Assembly (NCBI RefSeq): GCF_025567085.1
Contig: NZ_JAOQJN010000002.1
Span: 62,001 to 126,000 of the forward strand
DNA from: Bovifimicola ammoniilytica
GTDB taxonomy: Bacteria; Bacillota; Clostridia; Lachnospirales; Lachnospiraceae
Length of the DNA stretch: 64,000 nt
Reading direction: 5' to 3'
In this document: positions 9,805 to 17,597 of the stretch, piece by piece
How the letters are laid out: the number at the start of each line of letters is the position of its first letter
Position numbering within the stretch: position 1 is the stretch's first letter
Translations under genes and position numbers: made by a program
Notes under the pieces: generated by a model
The model's input: only the letters and a program-made list of their open reading frames with translations
Databases searched by the model: none
What the model was told of the DNA's origin: nothing

Positions 9805-10743
9805 ATGTCATTTTCAGGAAAAGTTAAGGATGAATTATCGAAACAGTGTCCGGTTGCAAGACATTGCCAGATTGCAGAAGTAGCGGCAATAATAAGCCTG
9901 TGTGGAAGAATCGGAATATCGCAAAATGATACATATTCGGTAAGAATTCATACGGAAAATATTGCTGTTGCAAGAAAATACTTTACATTATTGAAAAAAG
10001 CATATAATATAGATACGGAAATTTCAATCAGACAAAGTTCTAAATTAAGAAATTATACAATTACAATCAAACATCATAAAGATGCTATGAAAGTATTACA
10101 GGCATCGAAGTTAATTGATGAGTATGGTGAAATATGTGAGAATCTTTCAGTTTCAAGTAATATTCTGATACAGAAAGAGTGTTGTAAACGTGCCTTCATA
10201 AGAGGCGCATTTTTAGCGTCTGGGTCAATAAGTGATCCGGAGAAATTTTACCATTTTGAAATTGTATGTACTACAGAGGATAAAGCAGTTCAATTAAAGA
10301 ACATAATTCAATATTTTAATATTGATGCGAAAATAGTTGAAAGAAAGAAGCATTTTGTGGTATATATAAAAGAAGGCGCTGGAATCGTAGATATTTTGAA
10401 TGTGATGGAGGCGCATGTAGCACTTATGGATTTAGAAAATGTGAGGATACTGAAAGAAATGCGTAATTCAGTTAACCGTAAAGTGAATTGTGAAACAGCA
10501 AATTTAAAGAAAACAGTGTCGGCTGCTGTAAAGCAGATAGAAGATATAAAGTTTATCAGGGATAAAGTCGGCTTGTCAGTGCTTTCGGACAATTTAGAAG
10601 AGATGGCAAGACTAAGACTTGATAATCCGGATGCTTCTTTGAAAGAATTAGGAGAAATGCTAACCCCGGCTGTAGGCAAATCCGGTGTAAACCATAGGTT
10701 AAGAAAAATCTGCGAAATTGCAGATGACTTACGTGAAAGCTAA
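9805..10743 (+). CDS. whiA: DNA-binding protein WhiA
   Basis: Conserved Gram-positive DNA-binding protein made of a LAGLIDADG-like N-terminal domain and a C-terminal helix-turn-helix, involved in cell division and, in actinomycetes, sporulation. The 312-residue product begins MSFSGKVKDELSKQCP and ends with the HTH segment around LKELGEMLTPAVGKSGVNHRLRKI, both typical. It starts 26 nt after rapZ and is followed 11 nt later by the Crh-like gene, so the three are very probably one operon. Confidence 0.96.
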   Translation: MSFSGKVKDELSKQCPVARHCQIAEVAAIISLCGRIGISQNDTYSVRIHTENIAVARKYFTLLKKAYNIDTEISIRQSSKLRNYTITIKHHKDAMKVLQASKLIDEYGEICENLSVSSNILIQKECCKRAFIRGAFLASGSISDPEKFYHFEIVCTTEDKAVQLKNIIQYFNIDAKIVERKKHFVVYIKEGAGIVDILNVMEAHVALMDLENVRILKEMRNSVNRKVNCETANLKKTVSAAVKQIEDIKFIRDKVGLSVLSDNLEEMARLRLDNPDASLKELGEMLTPAVGKSGVNHRLRKICEIADDLRES

Positions 10744-10754
10744 GGAGGATTATT

Positions 10755-11012
10755 ATGGTAACCAAAAATATGAAAATTGAAATTCAATCAGGGCTTGAAG
10801 CCAGACCTGTAGCAATGTTTGTACAGACTGCAAGTCAGTATGACAGCTCTATTTATGTAGAACATGAGAACAAGAGAGTTAATGCTAAAAGTATTATGGG
10901 AATGATGACACTTGGTCTTGCAGCAGGCGAAGATGTATTAGTATCGGCAGACGGTACAGATGAAGAAGCTGCAATTGAGGGTATTGAAAAATTCTTAAGC
11001 AATACTAAATAG
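10755..11012 (+). CDS. HPr-like protein with Glu at position 15 (Crh-like)
   Basis: An 85-residue HPr-fold protein. In HPr, His15 in GLHARPA accepts phosphate from enzyme I; here the motif is GLEARPV, so residue 15 is Glu and phosphotransfer through this site is impossible. The regulatory Ser46 is kept in NAKSIMGMM, the target of HPr kinase. This is the pattern of Bacillus Crh, which has Gln15 and serves only as a CcpA co-regulator, and the rapZ-whiA-crh gene order agrees. I therefore call it a Crh-type regulator rather than a sugar-transport HPr. The Glu could mimic phospho-His, but that is speculation. AAGGAGG precedes the ATG. Confidence 0.88.
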   Translation: MVTKNMKIEIQSGLEARPVAMFVQTASQYDSSIYVEHENKRVNAKSIMGMMTLGLAAGEDVLVSADGTDEEAAIEGIEKFLSNTK

Positions 11013-11100
11013 CAATAAATAAGCTGCATAAAATAATATCAATTGAGACAAAATATTACGGTAACGTAAAGTTATAAATTAATTAGAAAAGAGGAAAATT

Positions 11101-11424
11101 ATGACTGATTTAAAATGTTCCGTAACCAATTGCTATCACAACAAAGAAAAATTATGTTGCTTAGACAGTATAAAAGTAGATGGTACAACAGCCGAGGTAT
11201 CTGACGAAACAGCATGTGCAAGCTTTAAGGACAGATCAGAGAATAACTTTAGTAATTCCTGCGGTTGTAGTTCATCACCAAACCATTCTATAAAAATTGA
11301 ATGCATGGCGGAAAAATGTGTGCATAATACAGCATGTTGTTGTACAGCTTCATCAATTGATGTAGATGGTGCTAATGCATGTACTTGTCGCGATACAAGA
11401 TGTTCTACTTTCAGAATGGAATAG
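11101..11424 (+). CDS. Cysteine-rich protein with two DUF1540 domains
   Basis: A 107-residue protein with two similar cysteine-rich halves, the first around LKCSVTNCYHNKEKLCC and the second around IKIECMAEKCVHNTACCC, each ending with a Cys-containing F segment. These match the DUF1540 pattern, a small presumed metal-binding domain common in Clostridia and of unknown function. No signal peptide. GAGGAAAATT precedes the ATG. It stands alone between the crh-like gene and the infC leader. Confidence 0.85.
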   Translation: MTDLKCSVTNCYHNKEKLCCLDSIKVDGTTAEVSDETACASFKDRSENNFSNSCGCSSSPNHSIKIECMAEKCVHNTACCCTASSIDVDGANACTCRDTRCSTFRME

Positions 11425-11439
11425 AATATAAAATAATAA

Positions 11440-11636
11440 AAAATAAGGTAAAATTATATTGACAAAACATCACAACAATGATAAACTATCAAAGTTGTGA
11501 AAAATAAATGAAGCAGAGTATCCGCTCTCACCTATGCACGAATGAGTGACATATGGTTGATGTTTTGAATATAAGCGTAAGCATTAATTTGAAAGTGGAT
11601 AGTCTGACTATCCACTTTTTTTGGAGGTGCACTACT
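11440..11636 (+). promoter_or_regulatory. infC-rpmI-rplT leader (L20-leader type)
   Basis: About 190 nt of non-coding DNA precede infC, including CCGCTCTCACCTATGCAC and GGTTGATGT segments and an intrinsic terminator at 11592-11622 placed directly before the infC ribosome site. In Firmicutes this operon is autoregulated by ribosomal protein L20 through a leader that ends in such a terminator. Position and terminator support the assignment; I recognise the sequence only in part, so a covariance-model search is needed to confirm. Confidence 0.6.
11592..11622 (+). terminator. Attenuator terminator upstream of infC
   Basis: GTGGATAG at 11595-11602 pairs with CTATCCAC at 11608-11615 (extended by AAA/TTT), followed by seven T residues. 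It ends one base before the GGAGG of infC, so it must be read through or regulated for the operon to be expressed. Confidence 0.88.
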
Positions 11637-12143
11637 ATTAGCGAATTAAATATTAACGAACAGATAAGAGACAAAGAAATTCGATTGATTGGAGAAAACG
11701 GCGAACAGTTAGGAATTATGTCGGCTAAAGAAGCTCTTAAACTTGCTAAAGAAGCAGATTTAGATTTAGTTAAAATTGCTCCAACTGCCAAACCACCTGT
11801 ATGTAAGATTATTGATTATGGCAAATACAGATACGAGATGGCAAGACGTGAGAAAGAAGCTAAGAAAAAACAGAAAACAATCGATATTAAGGAAGTGAGA
11901 TTATCACCTAATATTGAAGCTAATGATATGAAGACAAAAGCAAATATGGCTAGAAAATTTCTTGAAAAAGGTGACAAAGTTAAGGTTACACTTCGTTTCC
12001 GTGGAAGAGAAATGGCACATATGACAAATAGTAAACATATATTAGACGATTTTGCTGAGTTGCTTTCAGACATTTCTGTAGTAGAAAAGCCTGCAAAATT
12101 AGAAGGAAGAAGTATGCAGATGTTTTTAGCTGAAAAGAGATAA
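11637..12143 (+). CDS. infC: Translation initiation factor IF-3 (ATT start)
   Basis: IF-3 binds the 30S subunit, prevents premature 50S joining and rejects non-standard start codons. The product, 168 residues, has the N-terminal domain (ELNINEQIRDKEIRLIG) and C-terminal domain (KEVRLSPNIEANDMKTK). No ATG, GTG or TTG lies in frame near the expected N-terminus. GGAGG at 11623-11627 is nine bases before an ATT codon at 11637, exactly where the family begins. An ATT start is the known basis of IF-3 autoregulation in Escherichia coli, because IF-3 itself discriminates against it. First gene of infC-rpmI-rplT. Confidence 0.95.
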   Translation: MSELNINEQIRDKEIRLIGENGEQLGIMSAKEALKLAKEADLDLVKIAPTAKPPVCKIIDYGKYRYEMARREKEAKKKQKTIDIKEVRLSPNIEANDMKTKANMARKFLEKGDKVKVTLRFRGREMAHMTNSKHILDDFAELLSDISVVEKPAKLEGRSMQMFLAEKR

Positions 12144-12207
12144 TCAATATAAGATATTGTTTATTTATATAGTTAAAAAATAGATGAATTTAAGGAGGAC
12201 GAACATA

Positions 12208-12405
12208 ATGCCAAAAATGAAGACAAGCAGAGCTGCTGCTAAACGTTTCAAAAAAACAGGTACAGGTAAATTAAAGAGAATGAAAGCTTACAAGAGCCAT
12301 ATTCTTACAAAGAAGACAACTAAGAGAAAGAGAAATCTTAGAAAAGCAACTATTACAGATGCAACAAATGTAAAGAATATGAAGAAAATATTACCATATT
12401 TATAG
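12208..12405 (+). CDS. rpmI: 50S ribosomal protein L35
   Basis: Small basic large-subunit protein of 65 residues beginning MPKMKTSRAAAKRFKKTGTG and rich in Lys and Arg throughout, as expected for L35. I use the ATG at 12208 because AAGGAGG lies at 12191-12197; an in-frame ATG at 12184 lies before that site and would add eight unconserved residues. Middle gene of the infC operon. Confidence 0.97.
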   Translation: MPKMKTSRAAAKRFKKTGTGKLKRMKAYKSHILTKKTTKRKRNLRKATITDATNVKNMKKILPYL

Positions 12406-12433
12406 GATAAAATAAAATAGGAGGAAGACTGAA

Positions 12434-12790
12434 ATGGCAAGAATTAAAGGCGGAATGAACGCTAAAAAAAGACATAATAGAACATTAAAACTCGCTAAAG
12501 GTTACAGAGGCGCTAGATCAAAACAGTATAGAGTAGCAAAACAGTCAGTTATGAGAGCATTAACAAGTTCATATGCTGGCAGAAAGCAGAAGAAGAGACA
12601 GTTCAGACAGTTATGGATCGCAAGAATTAATGCTGCTGCAAGAATGAACGGATTATCATACAGTAAATTTATGTATGGTTTAAAAGTTGCAGGAGTTGAA
12701 ATTAACAGAAAGATCTTATCTGAAATGGCTATCAACGATGCAGAGGGATTTGCTAAATTAGCAGAACTTGCAAAATCTAAACTTGCTTAA
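12434..12790 (+). CDS. rplT: 50S ribosomal protein L20
   Basis: Binds 23S rRNA directly, is needed for early 50S assembly, and represses its own operon in Firmicutes and enterobacteria. The 118-residue product begins MARIKGGMNAKKRHNRTLKLA and has the normal length and basic composition. AGGAGG lies upstream. Last gene of the operon; a strong terminator follows at 12832. Confidence 0.98.
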   Translation: MARIKGGMNAKKRHNRTLKLAKGYRGARSKQYRVAKQSVMRALTSSYAGRKQKKRQFRQLWIARINAAARMNGLSYSKFMYGLKVAGVEINRKILSEMAINDAEGFAKLAELAKSKLA

Positions 12791-12831
12791 TTATCATATA
12801 ATTGAGAATTAAATAGAAATATAACATATAG

Positions 12832-12866
12832 ATACCAAGGTTTTATTGAAAGCCTTGGTATTTTTG
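12832..12866 (+). terminator. Intrinsic terminator after rplT
   Basis: ATACCAAGG at 12832-12840 pairs with CCTTGGTAT at 12853-12861, followed by TTTTTG. Confidence 0.9.
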
Positions 12867-13026
12867 TGTTGTATAAGATTATATAGAAAGAAGCCTGATA
12901 TTAAAGAATTCTTAATAAAGTCATAAGTAAGAATTAAAAAACTAAGAATTTGGATATGCTACAATATATAGGTCGATATTAACAGGTAAAATATGACGAA
13001 TTACTTAGAAACGAGGATTAATGCTT

Positions 13027-13854
13027 ATGAATAAGAAAAAATCAGTCAGAAGAAGAAAATGCAGAATTAAATATTTTATAAAAATCCTATTTATGATAAT
13101 TATGCTTGTTACTGTATGTTATGCTACTGATAAGATAATTAATATGAATGGTGATGATAAAGAGGGAGCCGAGAAAATAAGAAATCTTGCGGTAAGTTCG
13201 AGAAATGCCAAACAATCAGAACAACTTGCTTATATAATGAAGAATAAGGATAATTATACAACAGATTTAATAGAGTTAGCCAAACGTAATTCTGAAGCAA
13301 TAAAGTTTGTGTATGATTATCCGGAAAATAAAGATAATAAAATAGACATTTCAATTGATAAAGACATAGATTGTAACGGAGTGCCTTTATTTATGCAATG
13401 GGATGAGCGTTGGGGATATGATAAATATGGTGATGGAATAATTGGAATAAATGGCTGCGGTCCAACATGTCTATCAATGGTTGCAATTTATATTCTTAAA
13501 AATAATTATATGAATCCAGAGTGGATGGCGAACTTTAGTGAAGAATCGGGATATGTTTCGGATAATGGTACATTATGGGCCTTGATGGGTAGTGGAGCAA
13601 GAAAATTAGGACTTGAGTCTATTGAAATTCCATTAGATGAAAACAGGGTATATAGTAACTTAGAAGTAGGAAATCCTATAATATGTAGTGTCGGGCCGGG
13701 AGATTTTACAACAGAAGGACATTTTATAGTCCTTGCAGGACTTGAAGATGGTAAAATAATAGTAAATGACCCTAATAGCAGAAAGAACAGTAAAAAGAGG
13801 TGGACATTTGATGAAATAAAGGGGCAGATTAAAAATTTATGGGTGTTCAGATGA
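13027..13854 (+). CDS. Membrane-anchored C39-like cysteine peptidase
   Basis: A 275-residue protein with a basic N-terminus (MNKKKSVRRRK) and one transmembrane helix or uncleaved signal (about residues 18-36), so the rest lies outside the membrane. The C-terminal half has the papain-like C39_2 pattern: VPLFMQWDERWG, the Cys in NGCGPTC, the His in GHFIVLAG and NDPNS for the third residue. Such proteins are predicted cell-surface cysteine peptidases or amidases; the substrate is unknown. Two close ATGs exist; the second (13027) sits nine bases from the AGGA site, the first only three, so I use the second. It is a single-gene unit after the rplT terminator. Confidence 0.8.
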   Translation: MNKKKSVRRRKCRIKYFIKILFMIIMLVTVCYATDKIINMNGDDKEGAEKIRNLAVSSRNAKQSEQLAYIMKNKDNYTTDLIELAKRNSEAIKFVYDYPENKDNKIDISIDKDIDCNGVPLFMQWDERWGYDKYGDGIIGINGCGPTCLSMVAIYILKNNYMNPEWMANFSEESGYVSDNGTLWALMGSGARKLGLESIEIPLDENRVYSNLEVGNPIICSVGPGDFTTEGHFIVLAGLEDGKIIVNDPNSRKNSKKRWTFDEIKGQIKNLWVFR

Positions 13855-13983
13855 GACAAAAATTCATACACAGAATAGAAATATTAATCTGAAGTTAAAA
13901 GTCATATTTAAAAATTATGGATATTCAGATGATTTGTATAATTTGCACAAAAAAATAAAAACAAGGTAAAGAAAATCATACTA

Positions 13984-14012
13984 TTGTTAAAAAATGATAT
14001 ATATGGTATAAT
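13984..14012 (+). promoter_or_regulatory. Promoter of the mini-chemoreceptor gene
   Basis: TTGTTA at 13984-13989 and TATAAT at 14007-14012 with a 17-nt spacer form a good vegetative promoter 48 nt before the ATG at 14060. The remainder of the 205-bp gap from 13855 shows no other feature. Confidence 0.7.
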
Positions 14013-14059
14013 CATTTTATGTTAAAAAATGTAAATTATAATGCAAGGAGCTGAAGAAG

Positions 14060-14644
14060 ATGCAGATAACAGATTATATTGAATTAGAATCGTTAAAAGG
14101 CATAAAGGAAGACTTAGAAGGCTTAGTAGATGTAAAATTTGAGATAGCCAATACAGAGAATAGAAACATACTTAGTGCAGACGAAGAGATTCTTGATGAC
14201 AATTTAGCAGTATCAGTTGTGGAGATAACATTAGAAGATGAATTATTGGGAAAAGTATTAATTTATAGCGAAGATGTTTTGGACGAAGAGAAAGTTAATC
14301 ATCTAGATGGATTGATAAACAGACTTATTAATGATGTAATCAAAGATAAGCGATTAGAGGATGATGAAGAGAAATCAAATAGTGAGTACGTGAATAAAGC
14401 TTCAGGATTATTAGATGAATTAAAAGAGAAATCAAAAGCTCTTGATAAGATTGAATCTAAACAGAAGATACTTGCACTCAATGCTGCGATAGAAGCTGCG
14501 AGAGCAGGTGAATTTGGTAAGGGATTTGCTGTAGTAGCAGATGAAGTTGGTAAACTTGCCAGAAACTCAGGTGATATTAATCAGTCTATCAAAGTGTCAC
14601 TTGGTGAGCTTACAGAATGTATAGATGTTTTGGTGAATAACTAA
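14060..14644 (+). CDS. Small soluble methyl-accepting-chemotaxis-like protein
   Basis: A 194-residue protein without membrane helices or signal peptide. Residues about 115-180 contain the conserved hairpin tip of bacterial chemoreceptors (LALNAAIEAARAGEFGKGF followed by VVADEVGKLARNS), the part that contacts CheA and CheW. The long coiled-coil arms with methylation helices are almost absent. The N-terminal about 100 residues are acidic and may be a PocR-like or other ligand domain; I cannot identify it firmly. It could be a cytosolic receptor or an adaptor of an array. It stands alone with its own promoter and terminator; no che genes are in the window. Confidence 0.75.
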   Translation: MQITDYIELESLKGIKEDLEGLVDVKFEIANTENRNILSADEEILDDNLAVSVVEITLEDELLGKVLIYSEDVLDEEKVNHLDGLINRLINDVIKDKRLEDDEEKSNSEYVNKASGLLDELKEKSKALDKIESKQKILALNAAIEAARAGEFGKGFAVVADEVGKLARNSGDINQSIKVSLGELTECIDVLVNN

Positions 14645-14679
14645 GGTATAATTAAAGAAAATATTATAATTTAACGATA

Positions 14680-14736
14680 ACAACCATATGAAGATAAATA
14701 ATATAAATGTGATTATTTTCATATGGTTGTTTTTAT
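14680..14736 (+). terminator. Intrinsic terminator
   Basis: ACAACCATATGAA at 14680-14692 pairs with TTCATATGGTTGT at 14718-14730, followed by TTTTATT. It ends the mini-chemoreceptor unit. Confidence 0.85.
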
Positions 14737-14882
14737 TATTATGTATGAAAGTGATTATTGTAATTTATATAGTATTATATAATAAATCGAGAAAATGTAC
14801 TTTATGTTAAAGAACGATTTGAAAAGTGGTAAATAAAATGACTCAAGGATAATAAAAATGGATAATAAAAATCAAAAAATAG

Positions 14883-14910
14883 TTGACAATATGAAATTAT
14901 GAGTTATAAT
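14883..14910 (+). promoter_or_regulatory. Promoter of tRNA-Asn
   Basis: TTGACA at 14883-14888 and TATAAT at 14905-14910 with a 16-nt spacer, both perfect consensus, ending 18 bases before the tRNA. The 14737-14882 stretch before it shows nothing recognisable. Confidence 0.85.
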
Positions 14911-14928
14911 ATCATATGTAATTAATGT

Positions 14929-15000
14929 TCCTCGATAGCTCAATGGTAGAGCACACGGCTGTTAACCGTGGGGTTGTTGGTTCGAGCCCAACTCGGGGAG
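14929..15000 (+). tRNA. tRNA-Asn (anticodon GTT)
   Basis: A full cloverleaf: acceptor TCCTCGA pairs with TCGGGGA, the D arm reads AGCTCAATGGTAGAGC, the anticodon stem CACGG/CCGTG surrounds CTGTTAA (anticodon GTT), and the T arm contains GGTTCGAGCC. The discriminator is G15000 and no CCA is encoded. Confidence 0.97.
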
Positions 15001-15041
15001 CTATTTTTATACTCAAAATGATATAAAAATTGAAGTTAATG

Positions 15042-15119
15042 AGTCCCTATATTTGATTTCTTATCATAAAGATGCATACAAGATAATTAGATGAGAAATT
15101 TTATATAGAGACTTTTTTA
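15042..15119 (+). terminator. Imperfect long hairpin after tRNA-Asn
   Basis: AGTCcCTATAT at 15042-15052 can pair with ATATAGaGACT at 15103-15113, with a partial inner match, followed by TTTTTT. It probably terminates the tRNA transcript. The rest of the 15001-15270 gap is AT-rich with a TATAAT at 15229-15234 that may serve the exonuclease gene. Confidence 0.5.
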
Positions 15120-15270
15120 GCTTTAGTGACAATATAAAAATAGTGGTATATAATTAGCTTAAAAAAGTATTTAAATAATGCATAATATAAAATGCATAGA
15201 AAAGTTTAGAAAGGAAAAGTTACATTGGTATAATATAGATATAAATACCAAATAAACTATATTTAAAAGG

Positions 15271-16029
15271 ATGAAAAAATTAATATCTTGGAATGTAAAT
15301 GGAATACGTGCATGCGTACAGAAAGGTTTTGTGGATATATTTAAGGAAATGGATGCAGATATATTCTGTATACAGGAAAGTAAAATGCAGGAAGGACAAC
15401 TGGTACTTGAATTAGAGGGGTATCATCAATATTGGAATTATGCAGAGAAAAAGGGATATTCGGGAACTGCTATATTTACGAAGGAGCAACCAATAAGTGA
15501 CAGTTATGGTATAGGCATAGAAAAACATGATAAAGAGGGAAGAGTAATTACACTGGAATATGATAAATATTATATGGTAAATGTCTACACACCAAATTCG
15601 CAGAATGAATTAGCACGTTTAGATTACAGAATGGAATGGGAAGAAGCATTTAAAGCATATTTGAAGAAATTAGAAGAAAATAAGCCTGTAATTGTATGTG
15701 GTGATATGAATGTTGCACATAATGAGATAGATTTAAAGAATCCTAAAACTAATAGAAAAAATGCAGGATTTACAGATGAGGAAAGAGGAAAGTTCACAGA
15801 CTTGTTAGATGCAGGTTTTATAGACACGTTCAGATATTTTTATCCTGATATGAAAGATATATATTCATGGTGGTCATATAGATTCAGTGCAAGAGCCAAG
15901 AATGCAGGTTGGCGTATAGACTATTTTCTTGTATCAGAGGCACTTAAGGGTAATCTGGTAGATGCAAAAATTCATACAGAAATTATGGGGTCAGATCACT
16001 GCCCTGTTGAACTTGATATAGAAATATAG
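15271..16029 (+). CDS. xth: Exodeoxyribonuclease III / AP endonuclease
   Basis: Cleaves DNA at abasic sites and removes 3' blocks in base-excision repair. The 252-residue product has the exonuclease III fold motifs in order: SWNVNGIRAC near the start, FCIQESK with the metal-binding Glu, a central DMNVAHNEID, and the C-terminal GWRIDYFLVS and SDHCPVELDIE. Length is typical of the ExoA class. It starts with MKKLISWNVNG directly after AAAAGG. Confidence 0.95.
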   Translation: MKKLISWNVNGIRACVQKGFVDIFKEMDADIFCIQESKMQEGQLVLELEGYHQYWNYAEKKGYSGTAIFTKEQPISDSYGIGIEKHDKEGRVITLEYDKYYMVNVYTPNSQNELARLDYRMEWEEAFKAYLKKLEENKPVIVCGDMNVAHNEIDLKNPKTNRKNAGFTDEERGKFTDLLDAGFIDTFRYFYPDMKDIYSWWSYRFSARAKNAGWRIDYFLVSEALKGNLVDAKIHTEIMGSDHCPVELDIEI

Positions 16030-16069
16030 TGATAAGAATAACTGCCGCTGAAAATTTTTATAAAATATA

Positions 16070-16098
16070 TTGACTTTAGTATAATAAAGTAATATAAT
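16070..16098 (+). promoter_or_regulatory. Promoter of the gdhA leader
   Basis: TTGACT at 16070-16075 and TATAAT at 16093-16098 with a 17-nt spacer. Transcription should begin near 16105, immediately before the structured leader, giving about 110 nt of untranslated RNA. Confidence 0.75.
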
Positions 16099-16103
16099 AA
16101 ATT

Positions 16104-16217
16104 TCGAGGTTGATACCAAAGGCGGCTACATAACTCGTTTATTTGTAGTACCCTGAGGTATTTTTTACTTTATAGAAAAATTTATATTGTATAATATGTG
16201 TGAAGGAGGAAACCACT
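16104..16217 (+). promoter_or_regulatory. Structured 5' leader of gdhA with possible terminator switch
   Basis: The expected transcript start is followed by CGAG (16104-16107) that can pair with CTCG (16134-16137), by CTACA (16126-16130) that can pair with TGTAG (16144-16148), and by TACC (16149-16152) pairing with GGTA (16157-16160) before a T-run. GGTAT (16157-16161) can also pair with ATACC at 16113-16117, so two exclusive folds are possible. That is the design of an attenuator or riboswitch. I do not recognise a known aptamer class. A second TATAAT at 16190-16195 might be an internal promoter. Confidence 0.5.
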
Positions 16218-17552
16218 ATGTCATATGTTGACGAGGTAATTGAGCAGGTTGTAAAACAGAATCCTGCAGAGCCTGAATTCCATCAGGCAGTTAAGGAAGT
16301 ATTAGAATCATTAAGAGTCGTTGTTGAGGCTAATGAGGAGAAATTCAGAAAGGATGCTTTACTTGAAAGATTAGTTAATCCTGAAAGACAGATTAAATTC
16401 AGAGTTCCTTGGGTAGATGACAAAGGACAGGTTCAGGTTAACACAGGTTACCGTGTACAGTTCAATAGTGCAATTGGACCATACAAGGGAGGTTTAAGAT
16501 TACATCCATCTGTTAACTTAGGTATTATTAAATTCTTAGGTTTTGAACAGATTTTCAAGAACTCACTTACAGGTCTTCCAATTGGTGGTGGTAAAGGTGG
16601 TTCTGACTTTGATCCTAAGGGAAAATCAGATAGAGAAATTATGGCATTCTGTCAGAGCTTTATGACAGAGCTTTGCAAATATATCGGTGCTGACACAGAT
16701 GTTCCAGCGGGTGATATCGGAACAGGTGCCAGAGAAATTGGTTATATGTTTGGTCAGTATAAGAGAATCAGAGGCGTATATGAGGGCGTATTAACAGGTA
16801 AAGGCTTATCATATGGTGGTTCTTTAGCTAGAACAGAAGCTACAGGATATGGTTTATTATATTTTACAGAAGAAATGTTAAAATGCAATGGACAGGATAT
16901 CGTTGGTAAGACAGTTGCAGTATCTGGTTCAGGTAACGTTGCTATCTACGCAACAGAGAAAGCACAGCAGTTAGGTGCTAAAGTTGTAACAGTTTCAGAT
17001 TCAAATGGTTGGGTATATGATCCAGACGGAATTGATGTTGCAGCACTTAAAGAAATCAAAGAAGTAAATCGTGCGCGACTTACAGAATACAAGAAATACA
17101 GACCAAATTCTGAATATCATGAAGGAAAAGGTGTATGGACTGTTAAAGTTGATATTGCTCTTCCATGTGCAACTCAGAATGAATTAAATCTTGATGATGC
17201 AAAATCATTAGTAGCTAATGGTGTTATGGCTGTATGTGAAGGTGCTAATATGCCTACAACATTAGAAGCTACAGAATATTTACAGAAAAACGGAGTATAC
17301 TTCGCTCCTGGTAAAGCAGCTAATGCAGGTGGCGTTGCTACATCAGCACTTGAGATGTCTCAGAACAGTGAAAGATTAAGCTGGACATTCGAAGAAGTTG
17401 ATTCTAAATTAAAGAACATCATGGTAAATATCTTCCATAACCTTGATGCAGCATCTAAGAAATATGGATTTGAAGGTAACTACGTTGTAGGTGCTAACAT
17501 TGCCGGATTCGAAAAAGTTGTTGACGCTATGAATGCACAGGGTATTTGCTAA
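16218..17552 (+). CDS. gdhA: NADP-type glutamate dehydrogenase
   Basis: Makes glutamate from 2-oxoglutarate and ammonium; the main ammonium-assimilating enzyme in many gut anaerobes. The 444-residue product is of the hexameric class (Escherichia coli GdhA type): substrate loop GPYKGGLRLHPSVN, catalytic Lys region GLPIGGGKGGSDFDPKGKS, the Asp in PAGDIGTGAREIGY, and the nucleotide site VSGSGNVA. The true start is the ATG at 16218, nine bases after AAGGAGG; a GTG in frame at 16200 lies before that site. Transcribed alone from the leader promoter and closed by a strong terminator. Confidence 0.97.
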   Translation: MSYVDEVIEQVVKQNPAEPEFHQAVKEVLESLRVVVEANEEKFRKDALLERLVNPERQIKFRVPWVDDKGQVQVNTGYRVQFNSAIGPYKGGLRLHPSVNLGIIKFLGFEQIFKNSLTGLPIGGGKGGSDFDPKGKSDREIMAFCQSFMTELCKYIGADTDVPAGDIGTGAREIGYMFGQYKRIRGVYEGVLTGKGLSYGGSLARTEATGYGLLYFTEEMLKCNGQDIVGKTVAVSGSGNVAIYATEKAQQLGAKVVTVSDSNGWVYDPDGIDVAALKEIKEVNRARLTEYKKYRPNSEYHEGKGVWTVKVDIALPCATQNELNLDDAKSLVANGVMAVCEGANMPTTLEATEYLQKNGVYFAPGKAANAGGVATSALEMSQNSERLSWTFEEVDSKLKNIMVNIFHNLDAASKKYGFEGNYVVGANIAGFEKVVDAMNAQGIC

Positions 17553-17566
17553 TAATACCTTATATT

Positions 17567-17597
17567 GCCCCTAATCCTCGTGGTTAGGGGCTTTTTT
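17567..17597 (+). terminator. Intrinsic terminator after gdhA
   Basis: GCCCCTAA at 17567-17574 pairs with TTAGGGGC at 17584-17591, followed by six T residues. Confidence 0.93.
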
